Shown piece after piece: positions 8,244 through 17,742 of a stretch of DNA of 64,000 nt (its first letter is position 1; each line of letters opens with the position of its first letter). The position numbers and the translations under genes were made by a program. Under the pieces are notes generated by a model. That model saw only the letters and a program-made list of their open reading frames with translations. It was not told the origin of the DNA and did no database searches. The stretch is from Clostridia bacterium (GTDB lineage: Bacteria; Bacillota; Clostridia; UBA1381; UBA9506): contig JAFQBK010000013.1 of NCBI GenBank assembly GCA_017399695.1, forward strand, positions 1 to 64,000, in the 5' to 3' direction.

Positions 8244-10295
8244 TTACAGCACTCCTCTTCCCAGATGTCCTCTGGTATAAGTAAATTTCGGCGGGTCTAT
8301 TTTTATCCCCGAAAGCGCCTTTTGATACTCATCTATTATTATACAACACAAATCGGATTTTTCAACCGTAAAAGACAATCTTATCCTGTCAATTTGTAAA
8401 CTTTTTATGTCATCCATCCGGTCCGCCATATAGATGGGGCAGGAGTTTAATAAGAGATTCCTGCAATCCTCGGTAATGATGGGAAACTCCACGCCCTTTC
8501 GGTCACGCAGCGAAAACTTCTCTTTGACGCACGCACAGCGGTAAGAACTTTTTATAATACAGTTTTCCATCAGCATAAGCGGCAGTCTGCCATAGGCGAT
8601 AAGTTCTAAGGGCAAGCAGGTTTTTTCTGCCATTTGTTTAATTTCGGAAAGGTTTAATTCGGGCGAAATCGTCAGGCTTTTCGCCCCTAAAGATTTCAAA
8701 AACTCCGCCGCTTCGCTGTTATATACATTCAGTCGATGTCCGCCAAAAATGGTTTTCCCTCTCGCTGTATCAAACTGACCGATAGTGCCCACCATTACCT
8801 TTTCTGCGCCGGAAATGTCAAGCTTTTGACCCTCTCTCGGCAGTTCAGGCAGAACGCATACGGCATTCATATCAATACCTTTTTTGTATAAATGGTACGG
8901 CAGATAGATTTCAGAAACGCCCATCTTTTTTGCCGCCTGATATTGCTCCTCCGTCTGCACGCTGACGCACAACACCGGTGTCTTTGCCTCTTTCCTCGGC
9001 ATCGCACGCTCCGGCAAAATGACCTTTCGTTCTCTGCGACGATAAGAAGAGCAAAGCTGCTCTGAAAGCAAGTCTACCCCTTCTCTTCGCAGACGGTTGA
9101 TTTCACTCACGCTAACCGTCGCCTTGCCGTCGACTTTAATGTTTGCGCCGGAAAGCGCAAACGGCGTTCCGCCAAGCTTTTCGAGTTGCGTTTTGATGCG
9201 CTCCTCTTCCATCGGGCGATGAATCGCCGTCTCACCTGCCTCACCTGAAAGAGTGACGCTGTGCTTGTCTGACGAAATTGTAAGTTTGGTCGGCTCACCC
9301 ACGGACAAAGAGAATTCCATCGTGACGGGATTCACTTTATTCTCACTGCGCAAACGCTCGCGCAAGTTTTTCTCCAGTTCTTTATCTGCAGAAATTTTCG
9401 CGCTCGGCTCATAATCCATCATACTGCGGTATTTCTTTCCGTCAAAATAGCCGTAAGATGAACCACCGCGGGAGAAAAAGCGGAGCATATCTTTGATTTC
9501 CGCCTCGCTCGCCTCGCCCGAGAGAGCCGCACGGTACACACGGGTCACCATACCGACATACTCGGGGCTTTTCATTCTGCCCTCAATCTTTAAAGAATCC
9601 ACGCCGATCTCCTCAAGCTCTGAAAGCCTCCCTGCAAGGCACAAATCCTTGGGGCTTAAAAGCGGCAGGGTTTTTGTGACCTCTTTGCCATTTTCCAAAA
9701 GGGTATACGGCAGGCGGCAGGGTTGGGCGCAGGCACCTCGGTTACCGCTTCTTCCGCCTAGCATACTGCTCATTAAGCACTGCCCTGAATAGCTCATACA
9801 AAGCGCGCCGTGTACAAAGACCTCCAGTTCCGCCGTTGTTTTACTGCGAATGGACGAAATATCTTCTTTCGAAAGTTCACGCGCAAGCACTACGCGGCTC
9901 ACGCCGAGTGTTTCAAGCTCCCTTACGCCTTCCGCCGTATTCACTGTCATCTGCGTACTGGCATTGACTGAAAGCTCGGGAAGACATCTTCTTACCAAAG
10001 ATAAAACGCCGAAATCCTGCACAATGACCGCATCCACACCGATACGGTAAATCTCTTCTAAATAGTTACAAAGGTCAGAAAGCTCAAATTCTTTGACTAA
10101 TGTATTGACTGCAAGGTAAAGCTTTACCCCACGCAAATGGCAATAATCGACGGCACGGGTCAACTCGGGAAAATCAAAATTCACGGCATTTTTCCGCGCG
10201 CTGAACATCGTTCCGCCCACATAGACCGCATCGGCACCGTTTTGCACTGCCATCACCAAGGAGTCAAATTCCCCTGCCGGTGCTAAAAGCTCCAT
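8244..10295 (-). CDS. U32 family peptidase-like protein with DUF3656 (RlhA/TrhP-type)
   Basis: A 683-residue member of the U32 family. Most characterised members (RlhA, TrhP) take part in prephenate-dependent hydroxylation of 23S rRNA or tRNA rather than proteolysis. The signature is seen as VFVHGALCMSYSGQCLMSS followed by GNRGACAQPCR with clustered cysteines. The N-terminus has the ELLAPAG opening of a barrel. The C-terminal half contains the DUF3656-like region and a second cysteine cluster near SSYRCACVKE. The ATG at 10295 has GGGAGGG upstream. It is the first gene of the long envelope operon; which RNA it modifies cannot be told. Confidence 0.85.
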   Translation of the reverse strand: MELLAPAGEFDSLVMAVQNGADAVYVGGTMFSARKNAVNFDFPELTRAVDYCHLRGVKLYLAVNTLVKEFELSDLCNYLEEIYRIGVDAVIVQDFGVLSLVRRCLPELSVNASTQMTVNTAEGVRELETLGVSRVVLARELSKEDISSIRSKTTAELEVFVHGALCMSYSGQCLMSSMLGGRSGNRGACAQPCRLPYTLLENGKEVTKTLPLLSPKDLCLAGRLSELEEIGVDSLKIEGRMKSPEYVGMVTRVYRAALSGEASEAEIKDMLRFFSRGGSSYGYFDGKKYRSMMDYEPSAKISADKELEKNLRERLRSENKVNPVTMEFSLSVGEPTKLTISSDKHSVTLSGEAGETAIHRPMEEERIKTQLEKLGGTPFALSGANIKVDGKATVSVSEINRLRREGVDLLSEQLCSSYRRRERKVILPERAMPRKEAKTPVLCVSVQTEEQYQAAKKMGVSEIYLPYHLYKKGIDMNAVCVLPELPREGQKLDISGAEKVMVGTIGQFDTARGKTIFGGHRLNVYNSEAAEFLKSLGAKSLTISPELNLSEIKQMAEKTCLPLELIAYGRLPLMLMENCIIKSSYRCACVKEKFSLRDRKGVEFPIITEDCRNLLLNSCPIYMADRMDDIKSLQIDRIRLSFTVEKSDLCCIIIDEYQKALSGIKIDPPKFTYTRGHLGRGVL

Positions 10296-10337
10296 TTGAT
10301 TTCCCTCCCTTTGCACAAAATTTCTACATCTTATATC

Positions 10338-10366
10338 ATTTTATCATATCTTGGTTCAAATCACAA
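10338..10366 (-). promoter_or_regulatory. Sigma-A promoter of the U32-to-mgsA operon
   Basis: On the minus strand TTGTGA (10361-10366) and TAAAAT (10338-10343) are separated by 17 bases, about 43 bases before the U32 start codon. Confidence 0.6.
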
Positions 10367-10369
10367 GGG

Positions 10370-10406
10370 CATAAAAAAATAAAAGCTGACTCAGGTCAGC
10401 TTTTAT
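10370..10406 (-). terminator. Terminator of the hydrogenase maturation operon
   Basis: The minus strand has a 12- to 14-bp stem (AAAGCTGAC / GTCAGCTTT core, four-base loop) overlapping the decarboxylase stop codon and followed by a T-run. It separates the hyd operon from the U32 operon. Confidence 0.85.
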
Positions 10407-11740
10407 TTGATAACCAATAATTTTCCCTCTTTGACACCATCAAGGGCTTGATACTCGGTTCTCTTTGCAATTTCATCAATCTGTTCTTTCGTGATGTTCT
10501 CGCCCGGCATTAAAATCGGGATGCAGGGCGGAAATGCCGTTACAGTCTGCGCGGAGATTCTTCCTGCACAATCAGAAAGCAGTACCCACTCACTCTCCTT
10601 TTTTCTCACCTCGCGGGGATTAAGTTCTGCTTTTCCCTCGCAGAACTGGTTTACATCACTCTCTGCAAGCGTTTCTTTCAGCAGAGGTGCCAGCTCTGAT
10701 AACGCCTCGCCCAAAAGCGCGAAGTCCGCCTCCGAGTTTTGCCACGAGCACATCAAAAGGATATGATTTCGGTCGCAAAGCTCGGCATATATTCCGTACC
10801 TTTCTCTTAATATCTCCTCCGCACGATACCCCTCGCCATCAAACTTCAGCAAGAGTTTAAACGGGTCTTCGGTGCGGTACTTGCTACATTTCTCACTCAT
10901 AGACAAAAAGCGCTCCGTCGCTTCTTCGCCGTGTGTTTCGGCATAGGAAAGCGCCTGCTCCATACAGGAAAGCAAGACATACGACGGACTGCTCGTCTGA
11001 AAGGTATTCACCGCTCGGCGCACACGACCGTCTGAATCCTCCTCACGCAATAAAAGAAGCGCTGTCTGATTGGGTGAGGGTAACGACTTATGCAAACTGA
11101 CCACACTGGCATCTGCGCCGGCCCGAATTGCACCTGTTGGGAAATGCTTTGAAAACGGAAAGTGCGCGCCATGTGCCTCATCGACTAAAAGCACTTTGCC
11201 CGATGCATGCACAAGCTCTGCAATTTCCTTAAGCTCGCTCACCATACCGTAATAATTCGGGCTAGTCAGAAAAACGCCGCGTACTTCGGGATAAGCTTTG
11301 AGTGCTTCCGCTATTTTTTCCTTGTCAAAGCCTTTCGGCACACCTTTCTTTCTGTCCGTCGGGGGCGCAATATAAATGGGCACAAGACCGCAAAGCGAAA
11401 GTGCATTCACCACGCTCCTGTGGCAGGCACGGTCAACCAAAACCGCATCCCCCTCCGAGAAAAAGGCATCAAACATCGAAAGGATGCCCGAGGTAGAGCC
11501 GTTCACCAGATAAAATGCCTCTTTCGCGCCGTAAAGCGTTGCCGCCCATTTTTGCGAACGCAAAATTGCATCGCTTGGGTGACAAAGGCAATCCGTGCCC
11601 GAAAGCTCAGTGGTATCAAAGGATAGGATTTCACTTTCAAAGGGCGCACAAAACGCTGCCCCTCTTCCCTTGTGACCGGGCATATGAAAGGATGCTTTTT
11701 CCTTTTTCTGATGCTTTATGAGACTTTGTAATATCTCCAT
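10403..11740 (-). CDS. Orn/Lys/Arg decarboxylase-type PLP enzyme
   Basis: A fold-type I PLP enzyme of the short (YaaO/SpeA-like) Orn/Lys/Arg decarboxylase family, 445 residues. The N-terminus has SFHMPGHKGRG. LVDEAHGAHFPF carries the PLP Asp. The Schiff-base lysine is in SLHKSLPSPNQTALL. The C-terminal domain (FPPCIPILMPGENI) is diagnostic. The substrate (arginine, lysine or ornithine) cannot be decided. AGGAGAAGG precedes the ATG, and hydF ends nine bases upstream. It is the last gene before a strong terminator, so it is probably co-transcribed with hydE, hydG and hydF, an unusual partner for them. Confidence 0.88.
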   Translation of the reverse strand: MEILQSLIKHQKKEKASFHMPGHKGRGAAFCAPFESEILSFDTTELSGTDCLCHPSDAILRSQKWAATLYGAKEAFYLVNGSTSGILSMFDAFFSEGDAVLVDRACHRSVVNALSLCGLVPIYIAPPTDRKKGVPKGFDKEKIAEALKAYPEVRGVFLTSPNYYGMVSELKEIAELVHASGKVLLVDEAHGAHFPFSKHFPTGAIRAGADASVVSLHKSLPSPNQTALLLLREEDSDGRVRRAVNTFQTSSPSYVLLSCMEQALSYAETHGEEATERFLSMSEKCSKYRTEDPFKLLLKFDGEGYRAEEILRERYGIYAELCDRNHILLMCSWQNSEADFALLGEALSELAPLLKETLAESDVNQFCEGKAELNPREVRKKESEWVLLSDCAGRISAQTVTAFPPCIPILMPGENITKEQIDEIAKRTEYQALDGVKEGKLLVIK

Positions 11741-11749
11741 CGCCTTCTC

Positions 11750-12952
11750 CTACTCTATCACAATTTTATCTAAAATTCCGCTGAGTTTTGCAATCAGCAT
11801 TCCGTAGTTGGTAATGGGAACATTCTGCCCCTTTGCTGCACGGACTCGGTTTAACATATACCGACGGTTAAACATACAGCCACCGCAATGCACAACAAGC
11901 GCATATCCCGACAAATCCTCGGGGAAATCGTTTCCGCTGACGATGTCAATCGTAAGACCCTCTCCCACTTTCTTGCGGAGCAGATTCGGAATTTTGACTC
12001 TGCCGATATCTCCGTCCTGCGGATTATGGCTGCAGGCTTCGGCAATCAGCACTCGGTCGGTCTCCTTTAGGCTATCAATCGCCTTTGCTCCCTCTAAAAA
12101 CGCACCGATATCGCCCTTATACCGTGCAAGCAGTACCGAAAACGAGGTAAGAAGCGACTCTTTCGGCTTTTTTTCATACACAAAAGGAAAAACCTGTGAG
12201 TCCGTAATGATGAGCTTCGGCGGACTAGAAAGCGCAGAAAGCGCCGTCTCCATTTGCTCCTTAGTCACGCTGATAATCACTGCGCCGTGATCTAATAAGT
12301 CGCGCGTTACCTGCACCTGCGGAAGAATCAGTCTCCCTTTCGGTGCCTGAATATCCTGTGGCATCACCAAAAGCACTGTGTCGCCCGGTTCGATTAAATG
12401 CCCCGCAATTTCCGAAAGCTCAAAATCCTTTGGGGCGTGCGCTACGATGGCAGACTTAAGCGCCTCGATTCCCTCACCTGAAAGTGCGCTTGTCTGCACA
12501 AACGGGATCCCGAATTCTTTGGAAAGTTTCTTTGCCCTTTCTTCGCCGTCAGAAACCAGGTCACATTGATTCAAAACACCAATGGTGGTAATCTTTTTTT
12601 CTTCCAAAATCGAAAGCCACTGTTTCGCACTCTCCGTTTCTTCATCGGCAGCAAGCACCAAAAGTGCGAGATCTGTTTTATCCAGAACTGCTTTTGTGCG
12701 CTCGGTGCGGAGTTCGCCCAGCTCGGTTTCATCCTCAAAACCCGCCGTGTCAATAACCGCGCACGGACCGATGGGATAAAGCTCCATTGCACGTGTGACG
12801 GGGTCTGTGGTCGTGCCTCGGACGCTGGATACCAAAGACACCTCCGAGCCGACGATACGATTGACGAGCGAGGATTTTCCGCTATTCGTTCTGCCAAAAA
12901 CCGCAATGGTCATCCGCATCGAAAGCGGCGTATTTGTCATAGAATCGCCCAT
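11750..12952 (-). CDS. hydF: [FeFe]-hydrogenase H-cluster maturation GTPase HydF
   Basis: HydF is the scaffold on which the 2Fe subcluster is assembled before transfer to HydA. The N-terminal GTPase domain shows FGRTNSGKSSL (P-loop), RGTTTDPV, DTAGFEDE and NQCD. The C-terminal iron-sulfur ligands are visible as CSHN and HCGGCMFNRR, the family's CxH...HCxxC pattern. I chose the ATG at 12952, seven bases after AAAGGAG. The product is 400 residues, the usual size. It starts 21 bases after hydG. Confidence 0.97.
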   Translation of the reverse strand: MGDSMTNTPLSMRMTIAVFGRTNSGKSSLVNRIVGSEVSLVSSVRGTTTDPVTRAMELYPIGPCAVIDTAGFEDETELGELRTERTKAVLDKTDLALLVLAADEETESAKQWLSILEEKKITTIGVLNQCDLVSDGEERAKKLSKEFGIPFVQTSALSGEGIEALKSAIVAHAPKDFELSEIAGHLIEPGDTVLLVMPQDIQAPKGRLILPQVQVTRDLLDHGAVIISVTKEQMETALSALSSPPKLIITDSQVFPFVYEKKPKESLLTSFSVLLARYKGDIGAFLEGAKAIDSLKETDRVLIAEACSHNPQDGDIGRVKIPNLLRKKVGEGLTIDIVSGNDFPEDLSGYALVVHCGGCMFNRRYMLNRVRAAKGQNVPITNYGMLIAKLSGILDKIVIE

Positions 12953-12973
12953 ACCGACACTCCTTTCTGCCAA

Positions 12974-14419
12974 CTAGAATCTGAAATCGCGCTCGCCCTT
13001 GTCCATTTTTTCAATATATTCCTTGGCAAGCGTTTTTACCTTTTCGTTCGGAATCTTTTCCAGTTCTTTGGCAATCAGTTCATAACCGATTTTCTTGGTT
13101 TCGTCCGATGCATAATCTTCTAAATATTCGTGCAGGGTCATCAGCGCATTCGGGTGACAGCAGTTTAATATTTGTCCGTTTTTGCACAGTGTCATAAAGC
13201 GGTCGCCCGTTCTGCCCTCACGGTAGCAGGCCGTACAGAAGGACGGGATATGACCCATCTCCATCAGCCAGCGTACTACCTCATCGAGCGTTCTCTGGTC
13301 AGATACATCAAACTGCTCTGAATCATGCGGACGTTCTTCTTCGGTATAGCCACCAACCGAGGTGCGCGACGCACCGCTGATTTGCGAAATGCCGAGACGA
13401 AGTGCTCTGCCTCTGACCTCCTCCGATTCACGGGTGGAAATAATCATACCCGTATATGGAACGGCAAGACGAATGCAAGCGATAATCTTTTCAAACATTT
13501 CATCAGGGATGGAATTATCAAACACATTCGGGTCAATATCGTCTGCGCGCTTAATTCTCGGCACGCTGATGGTGTGCGGACCGACGCCGTGGACGGCTTC
13601 TAAATGCTCTGCGTGCATTAAAAGACCTGCAAACTCGTACTGATAGAGCTCTAAACCGAACAACACGCCCAGACCGACATCATCAATGCCACCCTCCATC
13701 GCTCTGTCCATCGCCTCGGTATGATAGTCATAATCGTGCTTCGGGCCCGTCGGATGAAGCTTTAGATAGCTTTCCTTGTGATAGGTCTCCTGAAACAGAA
13801 TATAGGTGCCGATGCCCGCCTCCGCCAAACGACGATAATTTTCCACCGTGGTTGCGGCGATGTTGACATTGACTCTGCGAATCGCACCATTTTTATGCTT
13901 GATGCTGTAAATGGTCTTGATGCTCTCCAAAATATATTCTAGCGGGTTATTGACCGGGTCTTCGCCCGCCTCAATCGCTAATCTCTTATGCCCCATATCC
14001 TGAAGCGCAATAACCTCTTGTTTAATTTCCTCCTGCGTGAGTTTTTTTCTTGCGATGTGTTTGTTTTTTATGTGATACGGACAGTACACACAACCATTCA
14101 CGCAGTAATTGGAAAGGTAAAGCGGCGCAAACATCACGATACGGTTGCCGTAAAACGCCAGTTTGATTTCCTCTGCAATGTTCTTGATTTCCTCATTCTT
14201 TTCAGGAATATCGCAGGCGAGTAGTACCGACGCCTCACGGTGCGAAAGGCCTCCGCAGGAAAGTCCAGCTCCGACCTTTTTCGGGCGCGCTTTCTCTAAG
14301 ATTTCATCAATTAACGCTACGTTATGCTTATTTTCTTCTGCGTACTTTATCGTTTCTAAAATTTCTTCGTGATTGATAAATTCCTCTGCTTTTAATGATT
14401 TCGGATTATAAATTGCCAT
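12974..14419 (-). CDS. hydG: [FeFe]-hydrogenase maturation tyrosine lyase HydG
   Basis: HydG is a radical SAM enzyme that cleaves tyrosine to make the CO and CN- ligands and an Fe(CO)2(CN) synthon. The 481-residue product has the radical SAM motif as Cys106, Cys110 and Cys113 (NYCVNGCVYC). Its C-terminal auxiliary cluster motif CTAC...NCC matches CX2CX22C, which separates HydG from the related ThiH. The ATG is preceded by AAAGGAGG. It overlaps the end of hydE by 14 bases, so the two are probably translationally coupled. Confidence 0.98.
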   Translation of the reverse strand: MAIYNPKSLKAEEFINHEEILETIKYAEENKHNVALIDEILEKARPKKVGAGLSCGGLSHREASVLLACDIPEKNEEIKNIAEEIKLAFYGNRIVMFAPLYLSNYCVNGCVYCPYHIKNKHIARKKLTQEEIKQEVIALQDMGHKRLAIEAGEDPVNNPLEYILESIKTIYSIKHKNGAIRRVNVNIAATTVENYRRLAEAGIGTYILFQETYHKESYLKLHPTGPKHDYDYHTEAMDRAMEGGIDDVGLGVLFGLELYQYEFAGLLMHAEHLEAVHGVGPHTISVPRIKRADDIDPNVFDNSIPDEMFEKIIACIRLAVPYTGMIISTRESEEVRGRALRLGISQISGASRTSVGGYTEEERPHDSEQFDVSDQRTLDEVVRWLMEMGHIPSFCTACYREGRTGDRFMTLCKNGQILNCCHPNALMTLHEYLEDYASDETKKIGYELIAKELEKIPNEKVKTLAKEYIEKMDKGERDFRF

Positions 14420-15500
14420 CGTTTGTTTCCTCCTTTTGTCTTCGTTCTACATCGCCACGACCGACAAAAACCTCATAGCCAATCGCTCTCATCTGCTCTC
14501 GCAGCAGTTCGATTTGCTGTGCCGATTCTGCGTCTGTATTAATTTTATTTTGATAAAGTTCATATTTTTTTCGTACCGATAGCGGGGATAAGTTTGGCAT
14601 CACCACATTTGCCCCTGCTAAAATTCCACGCACCCGTCCGTCTCCGGCAACCGTTCCGAGTGCCGTTGTTGCAGGAAGTAAGATGTGCGGATGCATGAGC
14701 CGAATCACCGAAAGTAAATAGCAGGTCAGTCCCGCATCGCCCGAGGGTTCGTTTGCAAACGGTGTCTTCGGGTGCGTAATGAACGGACCGATGCCGCACA
14801 TATCGGGCGAAAATTCCTCAACAAATTTTAAGTCTTTGGCAAGATGCGCCGCCGTCTGATAGGGAGAGCCCACCATAAAACCGCAACCGACTTGGTAGCC
14901 AAGCTCCTTTAAGTCGGATAAGCACCGCATCCGGCGGTCAAAAGCCATTGCTTTTGGATGTAATTTCTCATAATGCTCTTTCGTCGCCGTTTCGTGGCGC
15001 AGAAGATATCGGTCTGCACCTGCTTCTTTGAGCCTTTGATAACTTTCCTTTGAGCGTTCACCCAGAGAAAGCGTCACCGCGCAATCGGGATGCTCCAACT
15101 TAATCGCCGAGATAATGTCACGCAGGACATCATCTGAAAACGCCGCATCCTCACCGCCCTGCATCACAAAGGTACGAAAGCCGAGCCTATAGCCCTCCCG
15201 ACAGCAAGAAAGAATCTCTTCCTTGGTCAGTCGATATCGGTTGACCTCGCTATTTGAACAGCGGATGCCGCAATACAGACAGTCATTTTTGCAAATATTA
15301 CTGATTTCAATCAGCCCGCGCACATAAACGCGGTTTCCATACACCGCACGCCTTGCTGCAACGGCTTTTTCCGCCAAAAGCGCTGCCGCCTCTTCCGTGC
15401 GGTTTTCAATCAAATACTGATACTCCGCTTCCGAAAGATGACGCTCATTCGCAAGCCTTTCAATCAGTTCTCTTAATTTTTTATCCACCGCTGACCACAT
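14406..15500 (-). CDS. hydE: [FeFe]-hydrogenase maturation radical SAM protein HydE
   Basis: HydE acts after HydG in making the azadithiolate bridge of the H-cluster. The radical SAM motif is in ICKNDCLYCGIR, followed by a GGED segment and a barrel typical of the BioB/HydE family. Size (364 residues) is normal. The ATG at 15500 lacks a clear ribosome binding site and overlaps the end of the upstream small gene, so coupled re-initiation is likely; GTG at 15491 is an alternative start. Confidence 0.95.
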   Translation of the reverse strand: MWSAVDKKLRELIERLANERHLSEAEYQYLIENRTEEAAALLAEKAVAARRAVYGNRVYVRGLIEISNICKNDCLYCGIRCSNSEVNRYRLTKEEILSCCREGYRLGFRTFVMQGGEDAAFSDDVLRDIISAIKLEHPDCAVTLSLGERSKESYQRLKEAGADRYLLRHETATKEHYEKLHPKAMAFDRRMRCLSDLKELGYQVGCGFMVGSPYQTAAHLAKDLKFVEEFSPDMCGIGPFITHPKTPFANEPSGDAGLTCYLLSVIRLMHPHILLPATTALGTVAGDGRVRGILAGANVVMPNLSPLSVRKKYELYQNKINTDAESAQQIELLREQMRAIGYEVFVGRGDVERRQKEETNDGNL

Positions 15501-15738
15501 TGGAGTAAGCGGTTTTCACGCTGACTCCCGAAAGTGCGCCGATTTTACCGGACAGGGCGGAAATCATATCCTGCGGCGCATCAATCGCAATACTGATAAT
15601 ATTGATATTTCTTTCCCGATAGGGAATCCCCATTCTTCCTATAATATAAGCACCATAATCGTGAAGCAGGCTGTTTAATGCTGTAGCCGCATCGGGATTC
15701 TCCACGATAATTCCCATCACTGCAACTCTCGTTTCCAT
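15481..15738 (-). CDS. TM1266-family iron-only hydrogenase system regulator
   Basis: An 85-residue ACT/NikR-C-like ferredoxin-fold protein: METRVAVMGIIVENPD, then GRMGIPYRERNINIISIAIDAP and GKIGALSGVSVKTAYS. It matches the TM1266 family, named for linkage to the hydEFG genes. A regulatory role is assumed for the family, not proven. The ATG at 15738 has AAAGGAG six bases upstream; a longer reading would run into the terminator hairpin. It is the first gene of the maturation operon. Confidence 0.88.
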   Translation of the reverse strand: METRVAVMGIIVENPDAATALNSLLHDYGAYIIGRMGIPYRERNINIISIAIDAPQDMISALSGKIGALSGVSVKTAYSNVVSGG

Positions 15739-15754
15739 CCTTTGCTCCTTTCCA

Positions 15755-15788
15755 AACAAAAAACCGCGTTCCGAAAAAGGAACGCGGC
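15755..15788 (-). terminator. Terminator (or attenuator) directly before the hyd operon
   Basis: On the minus strand a perfect 9-bp GC-rich stem (CCGCGTTCC / GGAACGCGG) is followed by TTTTTTT. The T-tract ends about six bases before the ribosome binding site of the first hyd gene. It may end the DUF5050 transcript, but leaves no room for a promoter of its own for the hyd genes. Confidence 0.85.
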
Positions 15789-15874
15789 AAATAAACCGTT
15801 TTGTGCGCACAATCAGTGCGCGCCGTCCCCTTTCCGTCAGGCATCTGCCTTTTTGTCAGGTTTCGTTATTTCTA

Positions 15875-17629
15875 TTATTCAGCCGACGGTGCCTCGTACA
15901 CATAAATTGCCTTCGAGTCACTGCCATCAAATTTTGCTTTTGTCATATTGCCCGTAATGTCTGCCGTAACCATATAGCCATCCATAATATTATAGACCAT
16001 TGCATTCGAGGTATCGACATCGATTACTGCTTTGGTTTCCAAATCCATTACGTGAAGCTTGCCGTCTGTGTACGTGGTGTAATAAATATTTTTGCCGTCT
16101 GCACCAACCATACCAACCTGCTGATCTTCTACCACCGCTTCCTTGACCTTTCCATCAAGCGTTGCTGAAACGAGCGGAAGCTTCGGCATCGAGGTTTCAT
16201 CTTCGGTGGTTGCATCGATATAATAGATGGTATCTTCAGCGATAGCAAAGCAACCCACCGGAACATCCAAAAGCTTGCGCGCACCCTTACCGTCGTGATT
16301 CATCACATAAAGCTTAGAGTCATCTTCTGCATTGGTGTAGTAAATCTTGCCACCGTAAAGCTCCATCATACCCATCTGCGCATCCGATACCTTGACGCTC
16401 TGCTTACTGGTCAGATCCATTTTCCACAGCGTCATCTTCTGCGTTACCGTCTGTTCCTCACCGGTCTGGGCTGCCTGTTCAACCTTTAAGTAGTACATAT
16501 CCGTACCGATCGTCATATAGAACGAAATCTGCTCGTCTGTTACACCCTCAATCACTGAACCGTCGGTCTTTACGCGGGAAAGTAGTCCCGTATCCATATC
16601 AATAAAATAGAGCCACTCGCCCGAGATGCTGAGCTGTACGCCGGTTGCCTCACCCAAAGCGGTTACTTCACCGGTTTCTTTGTTTTCCTTGGAAATCGTA
16701 CCAAGCATCGGGTCGGAAATGTAGTAGAAATACTCCTCATCCGCCGTTAAAAGACCGGTCTGCAGCATATTCAGAAAGGAATTACCCTTAACCTTTTCCG
16801 ATACCTTTTTGATATCGTCGCTTCCGATTTGCTTATACATATTGTACGCTTCAATATAATTACCCTCAGCCGCCTTTCCCGCCGCCTGATTTCCGATGAC
16901 CGCACCGTAAATCAACCAGCCGACAAGCGCCAAAACCAAAAGTGCTGCTACCGCAATACCGGATATCGAGAGTCTCTTTATCAGTTTCTTTTTCTTGATT
17001 TGGCGAAGGCGCTCAAGTTCTGCTAAGCGCTCCATTTCTGCGCGCTCTGCTTCTAAGCGAAGCGCCTCTTCCGCTTTGTTAATCTGGTCATGGGAAGCAA
17101 AATGAGAAAGCACATAGGACTTATCTCTTCCGCAACGGATACACGAAGCATCCTCATTTTTATTGGCTCTTGCGCATACGCACATCCAGTACGGTCCGGG
17201 GTCAGCCGCATAGCAAAGTGCATCCTCGCCCGCAACGCCTTTTAAGCGGGTAATTTCATCATACTCCGGCTGCATCGTTACCACTTCGGTCATATTTTCC
17301 TCGCTTGCGGTATAGACCTCACCATCTTCAAATGCGACCTCGCAGATATCCACCGTCACGTGCTTTGCCTCGGGTGCATCCGCTAAAGATATTCCTTTAT
17401 TGACGGCAAAAGGACTTTTCGGCTGACCGCTGAGACCTTCAAGACTAACCTCAATAGCTGTAAGCTCTTTTCCGTAGGCATCGTATGCGTGCACCAAAAG
17501 GCGGACGCCCATAACCACCTTATCACTTAAATTAAACAGCTTGCAAAGCGCATACGGCTCTCCGCTTGTACTGTTGGTTTTTACTGTTACGCCCCTGTTT
17601 TCCACCGGGCAGGACAAATCAATTTTCAT
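15875..17629 (-). CDS. Zinc-ribbon, DUF5050-like membrane-anchored protein
   Basis: A 584-residue protein of unknown function. The N-terminal ~130 residues form a beta-rich domain. A four-cysteine zinc ribbon follows (CVCARANKNEDASCIRCG), then a charged coiled coil (EEALRLEAERAEMERLAELE). One membrane helix (about residues 230-250) is followed by an extracytoplasmic domain of repeated short beta units like DGKGARKL and DGKNIYYTTYTD, as in DUF5050 propeller-like proteins. The ATG at 17629 follows AGGAGGAG. It is monocistronic, divergent from rpmH. A sensor or cell-surface role is only a guess. Confidence 0.75.
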   Translation of the reverse strand: MKIDLSCPVENRGVTVKTNSTSGEPYALCKLFNLSDKVVMGVRLLVHAYDAYGKELTAIEVSLEGLSGQPKSPFAVNKGISLADAPEAKHVTVDICEVAFEDGEVYTASEENMTEVVTMQPEYDEITRLKGVAGEDALCYAADPGPYWMCVCARANKNEDASCIRCGRDKSYVLSHFASHDQINKAEEALRLEAERAEMERLAELERLRQIKKKKLIKRLSISGIAVAALLVLALVGWLIYGAVIGNQAAGKAAEGNYIEAYNMYKQIGSDDIKKVSEKVKGNSFLNMLQTGLLTADEEYFYYISDPMLGTISKENKETGEVTALGEATGVQLSISGEWLYFIDMDTGLLSRVKTDGSVIEGVTDEQISFYMTIGTDMYYLKVEQAAQTGEEQTVTQKMTLWKMDLTSKQSVKVSDAQMGMMELYGGKIYYTNAEDDSKLYVMNHDGKGARKLLDVPVGCFAIAEDTIYYIDATTEDETSMPKLPLVSATLDGKVKEAVVEDQQVGMVGADGKNIYYTTYTDGKLHVMDLETKAVIDVDTSNAMVYNIMDGYMVTADITGNMTKAKFDGSDSKAIYVYEAPSAE

Positions 17630-17660
17630 TTTGCTCCTCCTCACACGTATCGTAGTTAAC

Positions 17661-17666
17661 ATTATA
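17661..17666 (-). promoter_or_regulatory. Extended -10 promoter of the DUF5050 gene
   Basis: The minus strand reads TGGTATAAT, a TGn-extended -10 (17661-17666), about 32 bases before the start codon. The -35 region (TTCCAT) is weak. Confidence 0.55.
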
Positions 17667-17742
17667 CCACTAAAAAACAAGAAATGGAACTGCTTTTTTA
17701 CATAAATTTATATTTTATTCACATTCATATGAAAAAAAAGTA

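Noticed and set aside
17715-17723. TTATTCACA, a DnaA-box-like word near the rpmH promoter
   Set aside because: A single relaxed match with no cluster, AT-rich unwinding element or dnaA gene nearby does not make an origin.
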